Of a DNA stretch of 64,000 bases, positions 1 through 11,990 are shown in pieces (position 1 is the first letter of the stretch; each line of letters opens with the position of its first letter). Source of the stretch: Cristatella mucedo (taxonomy: Eukaryota; Bryozoa; Phylactolaemata; Cristatellidae); NCBI GenBank assembly GCA_009760855.2, contig WPIO01000049.1, positions 2,744,501 to 2,808,500 on the forward strand, given 5' to 3'. The notes beneath the pieces are model-generated. The model had not been told where the DNA came from. It was given only the letters and a program-made list of their open reading frames with translations, and ran no database searches. A program made the translations under genes and the position numbers.

Positions 1-371
1 TGACACCAGGAAGAATCGCCTGGGCGGTCGCTCTCCTGTACGTCTACAGCGCCCTCTGGGCGACTCTGCCCCTCGTCGAGGTGTGGGGCTCATACAGGCT
101 GGAGGCCCACTACGCTGGCTGCTCGCTCGATTGGACGCGAGCGAGCAACGCTTCGTTCGTCGTGGCAATATTCATTGCCGCGTTTGTTATTCCCGTCGGC
201 TCGATTGCCTTTTGCTACGCGTCAATATTGGTGCACATCCGGAGGTCGACGGCAGCACTACCATCACAGATGGTCAGGTCTAGTACGCCGTCCAGCTTGC
301 TGGCGCCATCGCATAAACCCGATTGTTATTCGACCTGGAAGCTCGTGCGGAGGCGCCAGAACACGACCAAG
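1..371 (+). CDS. Opsin 1, TM4-TM5 exon (5' end outside window)
   Basis: This is an internal exon of an opsin-like receptor; codons begin at position 3 and 123 complete codons are visible. It covers TM4 (ending in LPLVEVWGSY), extracellular loop 2 and TM5 (IAFCYASILVHIRR), then a basic third intracellular loop ending NTTK. In loop 2, E precedes the CSLDW cysteine by six residues, matching the E181/C187 spacing of rhodopsin. The exon ends with a phase-0 donor, AAG|GTAAAA, at 371/372. By hand, about 60 of 86 residues from TPGR to STAAL match the homologous exon of opsin 2. By comparison with that exon, the acceptor should lie only a few bases before the window start. The exons for TM1-TM3 are not in the window. 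Confidence 0.9.
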
Positions 372-517
372 GTAAAAGCAAGTTCGCACGATGTTCTACG
401 AGGGCTTTGCTGCTCAGCTCTGCTGAGCCAATGCCTACCGAGCGATCCCTTATTTTGGCGAAACGAAGTATCTACCTGGTGTGTGAAAGTCTCGGAAGTG
501 AGATATAAAGATCCCAT

Positions 518-578
518 TTTAATAGCACACTCGGAGAACTAATGCTCTATTATGGCACTTCACATGCATTGCAAGCGT
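518..578 (-). repeat. SINE-B 3' fragment
   Basis: This short stretch follows the order of the SINE-B 3' half seen at 60838 and 21430 on the minus strand: AATAGCAC, then GAGAACTAAT, then CACTTCACATGC, then GAACCCATG. It is diverged and truncated. Confidence 0.45.
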
Positions 579-631
579 GAACCCATGCTCCTGATGGCTA
601 AAAGCGAGGACCTAATCTCCGTATTAAACTA

Positions 632-910
632 AGGCTGCAGAGAGAAAGAGAGACAGAGAGAGCGACAAAAAAGAAAGAGCGAGAAAGGGAGAGAGCGAGA
701 GGGGGAGGACGCGGAGAGAGGGGGAGTGAGCGGGAGAGAGGGGGAGTGAGCGGGAGAGAGGGGGAGTGAGCGGGAGAGAGGGGGAGTGAGCGGGAGAGAG
801 GGGGAGTGAGCGGGAGAGAGGGAGAGTGAGCGGGAGAGAGGGGGAGTGAGCGGGAGAGAGGGGAGTGAGCTGGAGAGAGAGGGAGTGGGAGAGAGGGGAA
901 GCTGGAGAGA
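632..910. repeat. GA-rich minisatellite, 20-bp unit
   Basis: The tract is almost pure purine on the + strand. From about 711 to 870 it resolves into roughly eight tandem copies of a 20-bp unit, CGGGAGAGAGGGGGAGTGAG, with few substitutions; the edges decay into GAGA/GACAGA. Open frames across it in all phases are repeat artefacts. It begins about 260 bases after the opsin 1 donor. Confidence 0.9.
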
Positions 911-2044
911 GCAGAGACAGCGAGAGCAAAGCACCGGAGGTGAAGGCCCAAGCTGGCCAGCGGTCTTTCTTCAGCTAAAGGCTCATAAGTGTAAGGGGAA
1001 GAGGTACCCTGGAATAAAATTTCAACTGAGAACCAGGTCGAGCCGACCGAGTTAGCGAACGCATGCATCGATACAAACTTGATTGGCCCTTATGAGGTGC
1101 AATGTTCACGATGTCAACATCACGGCTAGAGCCTGATGAATAAATACGATTTAGTGCGATAGAGCTGTCGCGTCCAAAATAAACATTTCGAAACAGTGGT
1201 TTTCATTTTAGATTAAACAGATTAATTTTCTTTGTGTACCGAGCTAATTTAATGTACTTATGCTTGCCCACTATCTTGGTACGGCCTGAAATGCCCAGAG
1301 CCAGCCATCCTTTTTACACATTAGCAGGTGATACAGCTGTTATTTCAGTGAAATGCTTCTACTTCGGTTTTCATTACACACTATAGAGAACATTATCCTG
1401 AGGTTACGAGATACATTTCTTGCCATTCCGCTTTCGCGTTGAAATGCTATGACCTCGGATGATAAGGTGGAAGGTGGCAGCCCGAAATGCCCAAACTTCC
1501 AGTGTTACTCATAAACAAACCATATTTCATTCGATTAAGCTGGTGCTTTCTCATCCTATGGCTTCCAGCGACCCGACCCAGATAGCAGTTCTAAATAATT
1601 AAACTGCGGTATAGCTGCCGTTTCTCGAAAATATTTAACCCAAATGCGTTTTATATTTCAAATGAAAGAGAATGGTGTTCCAGGTTTACCAAACAAATTT
1701 CATGCGATTGGGCTTCCGCGTTCTGATGCTGTGGACTTGAATGGCCGAGCCAGCACCTCTACATAGTTGAACTATTACACGACTGCTGTTCTCACTATAA
1801 GAATTGCACAACTGAACTTTTGATTTCAAATTATAGAAAACGGTGTTCCTGGCTTACCAATCCAATTTCGTAGCATAGCACGTTAATTGTTTCAGTTGAT
1901 GTCCTCCGATGGCCCCGGCCAGTCAGCCTCGTCGTTTTGTACGATATGTAGCTAAATGATTTGATTAAAAATGAGTGGTACTACGATTAGCCTAGTTGTG
2001 AATAAGATTTGACAAGTCGGCTGGAACCGGAGAATGAATTACCT

Positions 2045-2310
2045 TAAAGTACGTGGCAGAAAAAGTAAATGACAGAATCTTGAAGTCGATGCATTATTTG
2101 ACAGGGAGCCACTGCAGGTCGGAGAGAAGCTCTGCAATGTGGCAACAGGGACGCTTACGACAGACAAGCCTAGCTGCAGAGTTTGGACCAGCTGCAAGCG
2201 TCCGAATTCACAGTCCGATGGACCAGAAAGCATTGAATTGCAGAAGTCAAAACGGAATGTTACAAGTGCATGGACTAGTTTAGCTACAGTATTCCTGCTT
2301 AAGCAAACCA
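2045..2310 (-). mobile_element. L2/CR1-type retrotransposon fragment, family 1
   Basis: Read on the minus strand, the segment resembles the region after the reverse transcriptase domain of family 1 (KLVHALVT, FDFCNSML, RLQLVQ, then a frameshifted WLPV-type region). It aligns with about 5945-6180 of the longer copy on the + strand. It is truncated at both ends, frameshifted and non-functional. Confidence 0.75.
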
Positions 2311-3784
2311 AAATTTTAGCAATTTTGTGTCGCTGAAAGTAGGAAGAGTTGGCTGCAGCTCTGACGTGGTCGTCTAATACAAGGTCACTTCAGAAACGAC
2401 GCCTAGATTTCGTCTAGAAATGGCTTCGAATGGCCAGGGGCGCCATGCAAAGGCGAACTGCGATACAACATGCCATTTCCAAATTAGCCTTCGAACAAAT
2501 GCGGTTCCAGTTCTTAATGATAGACTACGGTGTTCCGGATTTACTCAGAAAATTACGTGTAACTGGGCGTTCTAATTCCTATGCTAAAGCCTCCAATGTC
2601 CCGTGCCGGCCTGTGTCTCAACTAAATTGAACTACGATGCAGCCATCATTTCCGCTATAAGTATTGCGTAAATGCCCTTTTGACTCCATATTATAGAAAA
2701 TGGCGCTCTGGGTTTGCTCACCAAAGTTCGTGCTATTGTGCAAGTGTGACCTCGTGCAAAAGACTTGGTAAGTCCGGGCCACGTGCAAACGACTCGGTAA
2801 GACTGGGCCACCGAGCACAATCCAACTGAGACACAGCTGCAGCTTATGTGCTAGGCGTCCTACAACTGCGGTTGTTATTCTATATTATAGACTGGTGTTC
2901 CAGGTTTACCAGCCTGATGTCGTAGCATAGCCTATGGCAGTGACTAAGCTATGATCTTCAAAGGCCAGAACCAGCGGCCTCCCTTAATTTATCGAACTTT
3001 GATGCAGCTACCATTTCCACGATAAGCATTGCAGAACTTCGATTTCGACTCCACATTATGGAAAACAGTGATCACGACTTACCAACTAAATTGTATTGCA
3101 TAGGTCGCATGGTCGTTCTCGAGCTATGGCCTCCGTTGGCACGGCCTATTCTTTGATTTTTGACCAAGATAAAGTTGTTTAACCACGACTAGTTGTCAAT
3201 AGAGTGTGTAATCTAAACCGGAGCTGCACCACACATATTTTAGAAATGGCAGCTGTATCTCAGTTCAATTCTGCATTGAGGCTGACTGGCCCGGGATATT
3301 GAAGGATATAGCCTGACAATGCCTATGAACGAAGCTATGATATTTGATTTGTAAACGAGAAACACTGTTTTCTATCATTTTTAATCAAAAGCCCGGTTTC
3401 GCAACTCTTATAAAATTGGAATGGCAGCTGTATGGCATCACGAATATGCAGAGATGCTGGATGGACCGGGTCATTGAAGACCGTAGCATGAGATGGCTTG
3501 AGCACTATGTCATAAAATTGGTTTGGTGAACCCAGAACATCGTTATGTACCAAGCAAAACCAAAACCGCAGTTGCTTGAAGCCTATTACGGAACTGCAGC
3601 CTTACAGCAGGTCACTATTGTACGGCTGCTCGGGCCATGGAAGACCATCGCTTGAGAACGTGCATGCGCGATTGCACGAGATTTTGTTGTTTAAACCCGG
3701 TGTTCTGTCATGTTGAATCAAAAGTGCAGTTGCATGACGCTTATAGAGAGACGGGCAGCAGTATAGCTGTTCAGTTATGTAGAG

Positions 3785-3860
3785 AAGCCGGCTGACCTTT
3801 GGTCATGATCTGATCTGGCTGACCTTTGGTCATGATCTGGCTTTGGTCAGGATCTGACTA
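3785..3860. repeat. Short direct repeat with internal dyad
   Basis: The phrase TGACCTTTGGTCATGATCTG occurs twice, followed by a third partial copy (CTTTGGTCAGGATCTGA). Each copy contains the dyad TGACC-TTT-GGTCA. Confidence 0.7.
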
Positions 3861-3998
3861 CCGACAGACGTCTCAACGTACCATGACGTGACGGCATTAC
3901 AATTTTGAGCTACTGCCTTGTACCAGACCATCCGAGGCCATAGCATGTGAAGGCGCCAGAGTAATTGCACGACTTTTAGTGGGTGAACTTGATATCCT

Positions 3999-4141
<143 letters not shown>

Positions 4142-4559
4142 TCCTATATCCTACATCATCCTAATCTCTGCAGTTTGGACTCAAAATTGCAGTTGGGCAG
4201 AGCATGTTGAGGAAATGGCAGATATATCGCCGTTCAAATGCGAAAAATCCTGGCTAGAGCAAGCCATTGTAGACGAGAGCACGAGAACGGGCAAGTGGAA
4301 CTGTATGAAATGTAGTGGGTAAAAGCATAACACCATTCTGTTTTTAATGTTACGACTCTGGGCAGTGTCTTTACGGGAGCTCATGACGCAAGTCAGCGAA
4401 ACTGCTTCCAAACACACTGAGCTGAGACGCCGAACGCTCGCGTTTGTTGCCAACGGTACAGCTAAAGCTAGCCGTATACTTTTTGGGGGTTCAAGAAATT
4501 TAGGGGTTGAACAAAAGACACATAGAAAATTTTAATTCATCGTGCTTACGCATTCACAC

Positions 4560-5185
4560 ACAATTTACTACGATCGACTGCAACGGCCCGGTCTGATACA
4601 GCAATCCACCACAATCCAAAGCAAAATGATCAAAACGCTTCAACTAGAAGCTCTAACTATGATTTCACGTTGCAATACTGTTCTGTGTTTGCACACAACC
4701 TTGACGTACTGCAGCAATGCATTGCAATCGAGTTAAAGCGGCTCGGGTCAATGCCACAATCCACCTAATTCCACCACAAAACTGCCGGAAAGCGTACAAT
4801 GTAAGATTTCACTGTGATTTCGCATTGCTCTTATCTTCGTTTATAGTGTTGTCATGTAATTTTATTACAGTTGCCTCAACCATTCTGATGCAGGGCACCA
4901 CAATCGACTTCAATGGCCAAGGCCAACATCACATCCCACAAAATTTCGATTTGAAATGCCCGGAATTGCTTTCACAATGCTCAAATTTTCAATGCGTGAT
5001 AAAAAAGAAAACTGTTCAAAGTGAAACCACTTCATTTAAACCAATTGGGCTCGTAAAATCTCAGGAAATGTATGGCCATTTATGGAAACAGCTCAGGTCG
5101 AAGCAGCAATCCGCTACGATCCCTGGCAAATCGACCGAAAATAGGCTGCAAGAAGTTCCAAGTGTCATTGCATTAAACATACTTT
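4560..5185. repeat. Array 2, left part: degenerate ~160-bp repeat
   Basis: Diverged copies of a unit built round AATCGACNNCAATGGCC...CAATCC are seen near 4575, 4740, 4905 and 5105. The same unit continues to the right of the retrotransposon that begins near 5190, so the array is split by that insertion. The open frames here look incidental. Confidence 0.5.
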
Positions 5186-5189
5186 GCTA

Positions 5190-6600
5190 GTAAGTTCCAG
5201 TATGGCTTTAGAGCTAATCACTCCACACAGTCAGAATTGCATAGGGTATACAACGACCTACTTAGGAATGCAGACATGGGTAGTGTCTCTGCTTGTTTTG
5301 CTCGATCATTCGGCAGCTTTTGATACCATTGATCACAAAGTTCTTCTAGAGCACCTCTCATCTCGCCTGGGCTTCACTGGCACTGCTCTGCAGTGGTTCG
5401 CGTCCTATCTCAGTGGGAGACTCCAGAGTATTGACGTGAATGGACTAAGATCATCTGAGGTACCTCTGAAATATGGCGTACCTCAGGGCTCCGTGCTAGG
5501 TCCGGTTCATTTCACGGGTTATACTCTCCCTCTTGCTGATGTGATTGCTTAGCACAATCTAGGCTTTCATTTCTATGCGGATGACACTCAGTTGTACCTT
5601 TGCTTTGATTCCTCCCAGCCTTTGAGCACCTCAAATTCTCTCAACTCACTTGCTGCATGCATTGATGACATCTGCTCATGGATGGCAGCAAATTTTCTAA
5701 AACTAAACGATGATAAAACTAACTTACTAGTTATGGGCAAACCCAGTGTGATTCAGAGATTGGAAAGGCTGACACTCAAAATTGGCTCTACCAGCATATC
5801 TCCAGTTGAATCAGCTCGAAATCTAGGTGTCATATTCCAAAGCGACCTTTCGTTAGACGACCACATCAGCTCCACAGCCAAAACTGCCTATTTTCAGCTT
5901 CATAACATTGCTGAAATTCGGGCTTGTTTAGATAAGGATACTACGTCCAAGTTGGTCCATGTATTCGTGACATCCCGTCTCGACTTCTGCAACTCACTGC
6001 TTGCTAGCCTACCAGCATGTGCGATCAGGCGATTGCAGCTGGTGCAAAACTCTGCAGCTAGGCTTGTCTGTCGTGAGCTTCGCAGTTGCCACATTACTTC
6101 ACTTCTCGCCGACCTGCACTGGCTACCAGTCAAGCAACGGATTGGCTTCAAGGTTTTGTCACTCACTTTTAGGTCACTTCATTCTTTGGCCCCAGCCTAT
6201 CTCTCAAATATACTTCCCCATCAGGCCAAGCGTCGTACCACCCGCTTTTCGGAATCCAACAGTCTAGAAATACCTCGTACAAACCTCAAATCCTTAGGAG
6301 ACCATGCATTTCGCTCGTATGCTCCCAAAGCCTGGAACTGGCTCCCGACCTGCGTCAGAACATCCCTGACCTGACCACATTTAAAAAGAATTTAAAAACA
6401 CCTATTTAGGACAGCATTTAATGAGTCCCTGTGATTCGTCCTTGATGTGCTTATGGGTGCTGGCACTGTGCATGCTGCCACTAACCACATTTGCATGCTG
6501 ACCCTGTGCATGCCACCCCTAATCATATTATTCATTGTGTTTGTTTGTAAAGCGTGATTTAACTCGCCACTCAATTGCACGACAATTGATAGTAATGGCA
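5190..6600 (+). pseudogene. L2/CR1-type reverse transcriptase, family 1, longest copy
   Basis: This is a 5'-truncated non-LTR retrotransposon with no endonuclease domain. The reverse transcriptase starts with QYGFRANHST near 5200 in one frame. After a frameshift near 5285 it continues as SAAFDTIDHKVLL, then GVPQGSVLGP (5476-5505), then YADDTQLY (5577-5600), the catalytic box. Past it come FLKLNDDKT, RNLGVIF, RLDFCNSLL, LHWLPVKQRI and WNWLPTCVRT, ending near 6375. A single in-frame TAG at 5550-5552 interrupts the frame just before YADD. The 3' UTR runs to about 6580-6600. It is broken but among the best-preserved copies here. Confidence 0.9.
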
Positions 6601-6719
6601 GGAGCCAATACCACAATCCTTAGGTGTGAAGTCGGCTTCACGAAGGTCCGACTCTCGTGCCACGTAACATCTCAGTGAGCCTGGACATACTCTCTACCCA
6701 CTCTGTGCGTTCAATGTAG

Positions 6720-7650
6720 AGCCATGCACAGCAATCAACGGCAATCACCCGAGAAAATACGGCAATCCATTAAAATCCATCGCAAATCACCGGAAAGCTG
6801 CTCGACCTAGACCAAATGTTTCTTACATGTCACAGCCAACTGGGTTAACAGCAATGGCCTGGGCCAATAACCCAACCCACGGCTATTCAAAAACAGTCGG
6901 CTGCAAAAAGCTCCCACTGTCATTGCAAGCAACATTCCACTGCTTTCAAAGTGACACCATTGCATTTTCAAGCTCTTTTGCTGGCTAGCTATTTATCAAT
7001 ACACGGCAATCGACATCAATGGTCAGGCCAGTATCCCAATCCTTGGGAGATTGACAATATATGCTTCACGAAACTGCTTCTCCTATTTCCAGGTAACGTC
7101 TCACAGTCCGTGCGCATAATTTGCATTAATCGTTTAATCGTGTTTAATCTACTGAAATGCAGGGTAATCGACGGCAATGGCCCGGGAAACTACGCCAATC
7201 CATTCTGGTCAGTTTCAATTAGACCAACAGATGCTGAGAGGATCCATTACTTGCCTTACGAATTACATCACACTGTATTATAATTACAAACAGATCCTTT
7301 CAAATAATCGAGAACGTACAATTGATGGCAATGCAGGGCAGTCGACGGCAATGACTCGGGAAAAGCCACAATCCTTGGCGAATCGACCACTGATTGGCTT
7401 GTGAGGCTCCCATTTTTTCCGGGCTATAAAACTGTATTTTCCTGGGCCATTGCCTCCAATCGCAGTGCATTTCTCTCGATTGTAAGTTTGTGATTGCTTG
7501 AAAGGATGTGGTTGCACTTTTACTACAGCACCCTGTAATAAGCAAGAACTGTCGGATCGTCTCCAACCAGCTTTGTATCTAATTGTAACACTGCCTCACC
7601 GATTGCCGTATTTTCCCGAGCCATTGCCGGACATTTCTCAGTGGCATTAA
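6720..7650. repeat. Array 2, right part: ~160-bp repeat with inverted end
   Basis: Direct copies of a core near TCGACGGCAATGGCCCGGGA plus CGCCAATCC start near 6733, 6848, 7008, 7165 and 7335, mostly 157-170 bases apart. Near 7430-7475 and 7590-7640 the core is reverse complemented (TTTTCC(T/C)GGGCCATTGCC, ATTGCCGTATTTTCCCGAGCC). No coding content is recognised. Confidence 0.65.
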
Positions 7651-8133
7651 AGTATGTGTGCATACAGTGAACGTTATATGAAATGATAGTTGGAGCTTCC
7701 AACACACAATTTATAGTCAATATGAAACAGATTGCTGTCGAAGCCGGCCGGAGGCGGGCGGGCAGGCCGGAAGTACGAAGCCCTCACCGTCGGGGTCAGG
7801 CAACTCGAGCAGTAATTCCGCTTAGTCACGAGGGGGGGTCTAGGCCCAGAATGAGCTTGGTCGCATGCACTCGTGCAGCCCAATAAGTGTGTGGCCGGAG
7901 CACGTGAGTCATATTGGGGGCATGGATGAGTGAGTATCGTTCCAGCAAGCATTCTTACAGGGGAAGTTGTGCCCATCTGAGCCGCAAGAGCAGGCGACGT
8001 GCAATGATGGAGCCAAGCCTTGCAGCTCAGTGCCAAGCCAGGCCACGTAGGGCATGCCCAGCAGCGGGCTGTTGCCGAGGAGGCTGTAGCCGCTGCTGAG
8101 CCAAGAGTGAAAGCCTCTAGTGCCGCTTTTCAG

Positions 8134-8526
8134 GTGGTCATTCTGGTTGGCTCTTCGCTTATCGCCTGCTGGTCTCCCTATGCCATCGTCAGCTTGTACA
8201 CTGCTTTCGGCGGCCACGGCACAAGTGGCGTATCACCAGTGATTCAGGCTATCCCGGCTATCATGTGTAAGCTGTCGCCGCTGGCGAACGGTTTGATTCT
8301 GCTCATAACGAGCCGACACCACAAAGCTCAGCTACGACACCTCGTTCGAAGGATTGCGTTTCGGACATGGCTCGGTGGTGGAGGCGGCCACACTGGTGAC
8401 TACGGCTTTGCTAGCAATTTCGACCTTGAGCTGTCACTTTACCGCAGTGCAGAGCCAGCTTCCATTGGAGCCGAGCCTGTGCCCAATAAGGCTCTTCAAT
8501 GTCAAAGGTGGGCGAAAACGCTGTAG
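8134..8526 (+). CDS. Opsin 1, TM6-TM7 and C-terminus (last exon)
   Basis: The exon follows a TTTTCAG acceptor in phase 0 and ends at TAG (8524-8526), giving 130 residues. TM6 holds ACWSPYA, the CWxPY toggle motif. TM7 is IPAIMCKLSPLANGLILLI, in which the lysine (AAG, 8269-8271) aligns with the retinal Schiff-base lysine K296. The usual NPxxY is replaced by NGLIL: asparagine is kept while proline and tyrosine are lost. Helix 8 and the tail follow (SRHHKAQLRHLVRR), with a glycine run and no palmitoylation cysteines right after helix 8. It is strikingly similar to the last exon of opsin 2. The product is inferred to be a membrane receptor binding retinal; its signalling partner is unknown. Confidence 0.9.
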   Translation: MVILVGSSLIACWSPYAIVSLYTAFGGHGTSGVSPVIQAIPAIMCKLSPLANGLILLITSRHHKAQLRHLVRRIAFRTWLGGGGGHTGDYGFASNFDLELSLYRSAEPASIGAEPVPNKALQCQRWAKTL

Positions 8527-8779
8527 CCACCTTGAACGCTCGCTCGGCAGTGGGTTCCGAATCGGATTCAGCTGCTGCCCACGCCTAGCCGACTCGGTGT
8601 ATCGGTAGCGGCTCGCGAAGTTTCGGTTCACAGCACTTCATGTAGCCAACCCTCGCAATGTGGCTACTAGCTTTTCCTACATCGAGCGTTCATTTAGAGG
8701 GTACGCCTCGAGTTTATTAGCTCGGATCGCCGTTTCCTTACTGTGCGGTCTGTCCGGTCGAAATCTGTGTCCATGCCTT

Positions 8780-9075
8780 TCTGCATCTGTGTCAGCCTCT
8801 ATGTCTACATCAGTATCAGCGTCTGAATACACGCCTATGTGTATGTCTTTTTTGTTATGTCAGTGCCTACGCCTATTTCAGTCAGGTTTGCCGCTACGTC
8901 TATGCCTCTTGTTTGTTTGTTTCTACGTCTATATCTATGCGCCTCTATCTACGTTCGTGTGAGTCCATGCTCACCTGCATGTTAATGTGTTATGTCTATG
9001 TCTAAGTCTAAGTCTATGCCCATGCCTACGTATTTACTTGTGTCTATGCTTATACTTATATCTGTGCTTATTTCG
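8780..9075. repeat. Degenerate hexamer minisatellite (GTCTAT-like)
   Basis: The stretch past the opsin 1 stop is built from GTCTATG, GCCTACG and GTCTACAT variants, a drifted hexanucleotide repeat. Open frames here are repetitive Leu/Cys/Ser artefacts. No clear AATAAA was found between 8526 and here, so the opsin 1 polyadenylation site is not located. Confidence 0.7.
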
Positions 9076-9209
9076 TGGGCGTAGAAAAATTCTTACCCTG
9101 CCAGCAGCGTCTGTATCTTATTCGAGCTGGCCTAATGGCGACAACACCTTTGCACTCTCTGTCTCAGTCACTCGGCTAACTTTGAAGTGACTTTTTACTG
9201 AATCGAAAT

Positions 9210-9445
9210 ACACGCACGAGGGCGATCTTGCTGGTGTCATTGTGGCGTCGTCTGTTCTGGCCACTATTTTGCCGTGTCGGCACTTGTCGAGGTGGCTGCG
9301 TCTGCATTGCCTCGGCGATGCAGCACTTTGATCTAGAGCTCAGCACATCGCCGCCTTGTCCTCTCAGTGGAAACCAGCTAGCAGCGGCGGCGGCAAGAAG
9401 GGCTGGGTGGTGCTTTAGAGCTGCGTCTCACCGCCCACAAGACAA
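9210..9445 (+). repeat. Duplicated block, copy 1 (partner at 22375-22605)
   Basis: About 230 bases resemble the reverse complement of 22375-22605, including a shared CTGGCCACTATTTTGCC and GCCTCGGCGA/GTCGCCGAGG segments. In one frame both encode a hydrophobic stretch, ASSVLATILP, followed by LSR. This copy has a stop soon after in that frame. I do not recognise a protein family. Confidence 0.5.
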
Positions 9446-10923
9446 GTCGGAGCCTTTTCCCGGCGACGTCCGTTAGCGAAAGACGATCTTGCTAAGGATC
9501 GAATTAGCTGATCGCTCACTGTTCGACTGTGCTGCTTGAAGGGCAGAGTGCCTCTCCCTGTTCACATTGTCGCCGATAGTGAGATTGGTGCATCGATCTC
9601 GGCCAGATTATGATAGAGAGAAGCGATCGGTGCCTCGAAAGTAGTATATATTTTAATTTGTTGCTGGGTAAACTCATAGGGCAATAGCAAGGCTAACTCA
9701 CTTTGCTCGATCGCATAACTAGCGCTTGGGAAAAGTGAGGAACCTCATAAGTAAGGTAAAATCTACAGCAGTTAGCATGCACTTTCTCAGAACTTGTCGA
9801 TCTATAACGTTCGGCAGCGAAAGAGCTTTGTGTTTATTTCATTTAAAGGAAATGTTCTACCTTTGTATAGCAAAGCAGTCTTGAAAATGTAAAAGAAAAA
9901 TCCAGGTGAGATGTATCCTGAGTAAGCAAAGAGAGATACGGAAACTATTAAAAAAATAATAGGTAGTTCAACCTGGATATCCCAAGTCTCAATCCAAACT
10001 AGATTTAATATTACATCATTTAAGATGACCTGCTGCATTTTCCTAATGCGACGGGTGTTAATCGTTCATCATATGATAGGGAGACTAAGAGATTGAGCAA
10101 GTTTGATCTTAGTGGATGGTGTTAGGATTAGGGTGCAAGAATGGCAAGGAGGAGGTTGATTTTGAGTGTAGAGTCTGTACATGCGATGCAAATATAATTA
10201 ATATATAGAAAAGGTTCTACTACCTTTGAAGCATATAATGGAGACTATTTTTGCAAAACCTAGAAATGTGAAGTTAGTTATGCATATTACTCTTAAGGTT
10301 GAGGAATAGTGGACGGATATTTTCTTCTCCGATGATTGGTGCATTGAATATAGATATTATAAATTTAAAGATATTGTTGAAATTAATTTAAATGTATTCG
10401 AAGAAACTATTGGTGGTCGGAAAGAAAGGGATCTAGTTGTAGTATAATAATAGGGATCTATTCTCTTCTCGATCTATTTTCGATCTAATCTCTTTATGCA
10501 AAGTTTTCTAAACAGTAACATTAATGTGGAAGTAGTAGCTTGTCACTACCATCTACGTTATCTACGAATAAGACCGTTAATAATAATAAAAATGTTAACC
10601 AAAATCGTTATACTTTGTGGTGCACCATAGGAGCATTTAATCTCAGTGATAATCATTAGGAAAGTACTACGCATCTTGAGAAGATATTAGATTAACATGC
10701 TCGGACTTAAAACCTGTTTTCGATAACTTATTTCCAACAAAGAAAGGTAGTAGTAAATTTATTATAATTAAGGATATTCCAAAGTTAGCTAATTTATTTG
10801 ATGTAAGTATAACTATATCTATGAGTACGTTCATTGCAAGGGTTTATCACCAGAGTTTACTATGGGAGAAAAGGAGAGTCATGTTGACTTGTTACCTAAT
10901 CAAATGATAATTGCAGGATATCT

Positions 10924-11990
10924 CATTTTGCTTTAGTTGTTAACTTGATAGCTCTGTCTAAGAAAGTTACCTGCGGAGGATCTACATATTTCTCTAAGAA
11001 GTTTCTTGTTAAGTCTCATTCACGATATGCTTTATAATAAAATTGTATGAGTTGTAATACTGAGAATGATACTGTACCACCAGTTAAGATGCCGAAATCT
11101 TTCAATAAAAGAGATGGTACTAGACATTTGGTGAAGTTTTGGAAACATTCAAAGATTTTAAAAGCGTCTTGTGTTGCCTTTTCAGATTGTGTTTATTCTC
11201 ATCAAATATAAAAGAGGACACATTTTACTTGAGCAAAAGGATTCCAAGAAAGTCTACTTTACTAGAGGTTCCGTGCCCAAGTTCTTAGGTTACACTTTAC
11301 TCAGATAGTGGAGTGATATAGTTCTAGTTATTCATAGGTTCTGGTCGTATTAAGATCTTACTCGTTGGCTTAACAGATGAGAATGACAAGATACAAGGTG
11401 AGCTTACTAAGCTAAGTGTGAAGCATGAGATCTGTGATGATGCTAGTCTCCCTGTTATGGATACGGACTCTTTAATCAAGGGAGTATGTACTGAAAACAT
11501 CTATAAGGATTTTGAAAGCTTTCATCGGGAATTAGATCTAACTATCTATCTATTGTATCAATCTATATGGCGGAACGACGAGGCTTCTAAAGTTATAAAT
11601 GATAATAAGAAGACTGTAGGAAAGTTTAAGTAGGATGTAGCATACGTTAAGTTCATTAAAGTTTATAAATAAACCAATAAAGTTATTATCAGATAATTTA
11701 TAAACACTAGAGTACTAAGTAAAGGTGTATTTTTAAAGCCAAAGATGTATTCATTAATTATGGATGAGCAGTCTAACGATGGTCTACTTGTTTCATGCTC
11801 TTACCCTCAGAAGGCTAAAGGTGTGAAAAAGTGTGTTGTAAATCAAAGCTTTCTTATGATGACTTTACTGACTGTATATTTAGTAATAAAACCATTAAGA
11901 GAAATCACGTTAGTTTATACAGTTCAAATCATTTATATGGGCAACTAACTGAAATAGATTGTGCTGTCGGCACATGACTTGAAAAGATAT
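10924..11990 (+). pseudogene. Degraded protein-primed family B DNA polymerase (Polinton type)
   Basis: Scattered motifs fall in the order expected for Polinton/adinto-like polymerases. There is a HFALVVNL-type stretch (10924 on), a KMPK...LVKFWKH segment before the exonuclease region (about 11090-11170), the palm motif C MDTDSL (DTDS at 11460-11471), NKKTVGKFK near 11610, KPKMYSL near 11736 and KKAKGVKKCV near 11811. Several stops and frameshifts separate them, and the distance from exonuclease motif to motif C is far too short, so a large internal deletion removed most of the fingers and palm. The polymerase would copy the element using a terminal-protein primer. This copy cannot be functional. 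Confidence 0.75.

Noticed and set aside
598-1068. Long minus-strand frame rich in Pro, Leu and Ser
   Set aside because: It is read through the GA minisatellite; equally long frames exist in other phases of the same repeat.
8020-8133. Upstream ATG extension of the opsin 1 last exon
   Set aside because: The in-frame segment before the TTTTCAG acceptor does not resemble opsin and has no counterpart in opsin 2.
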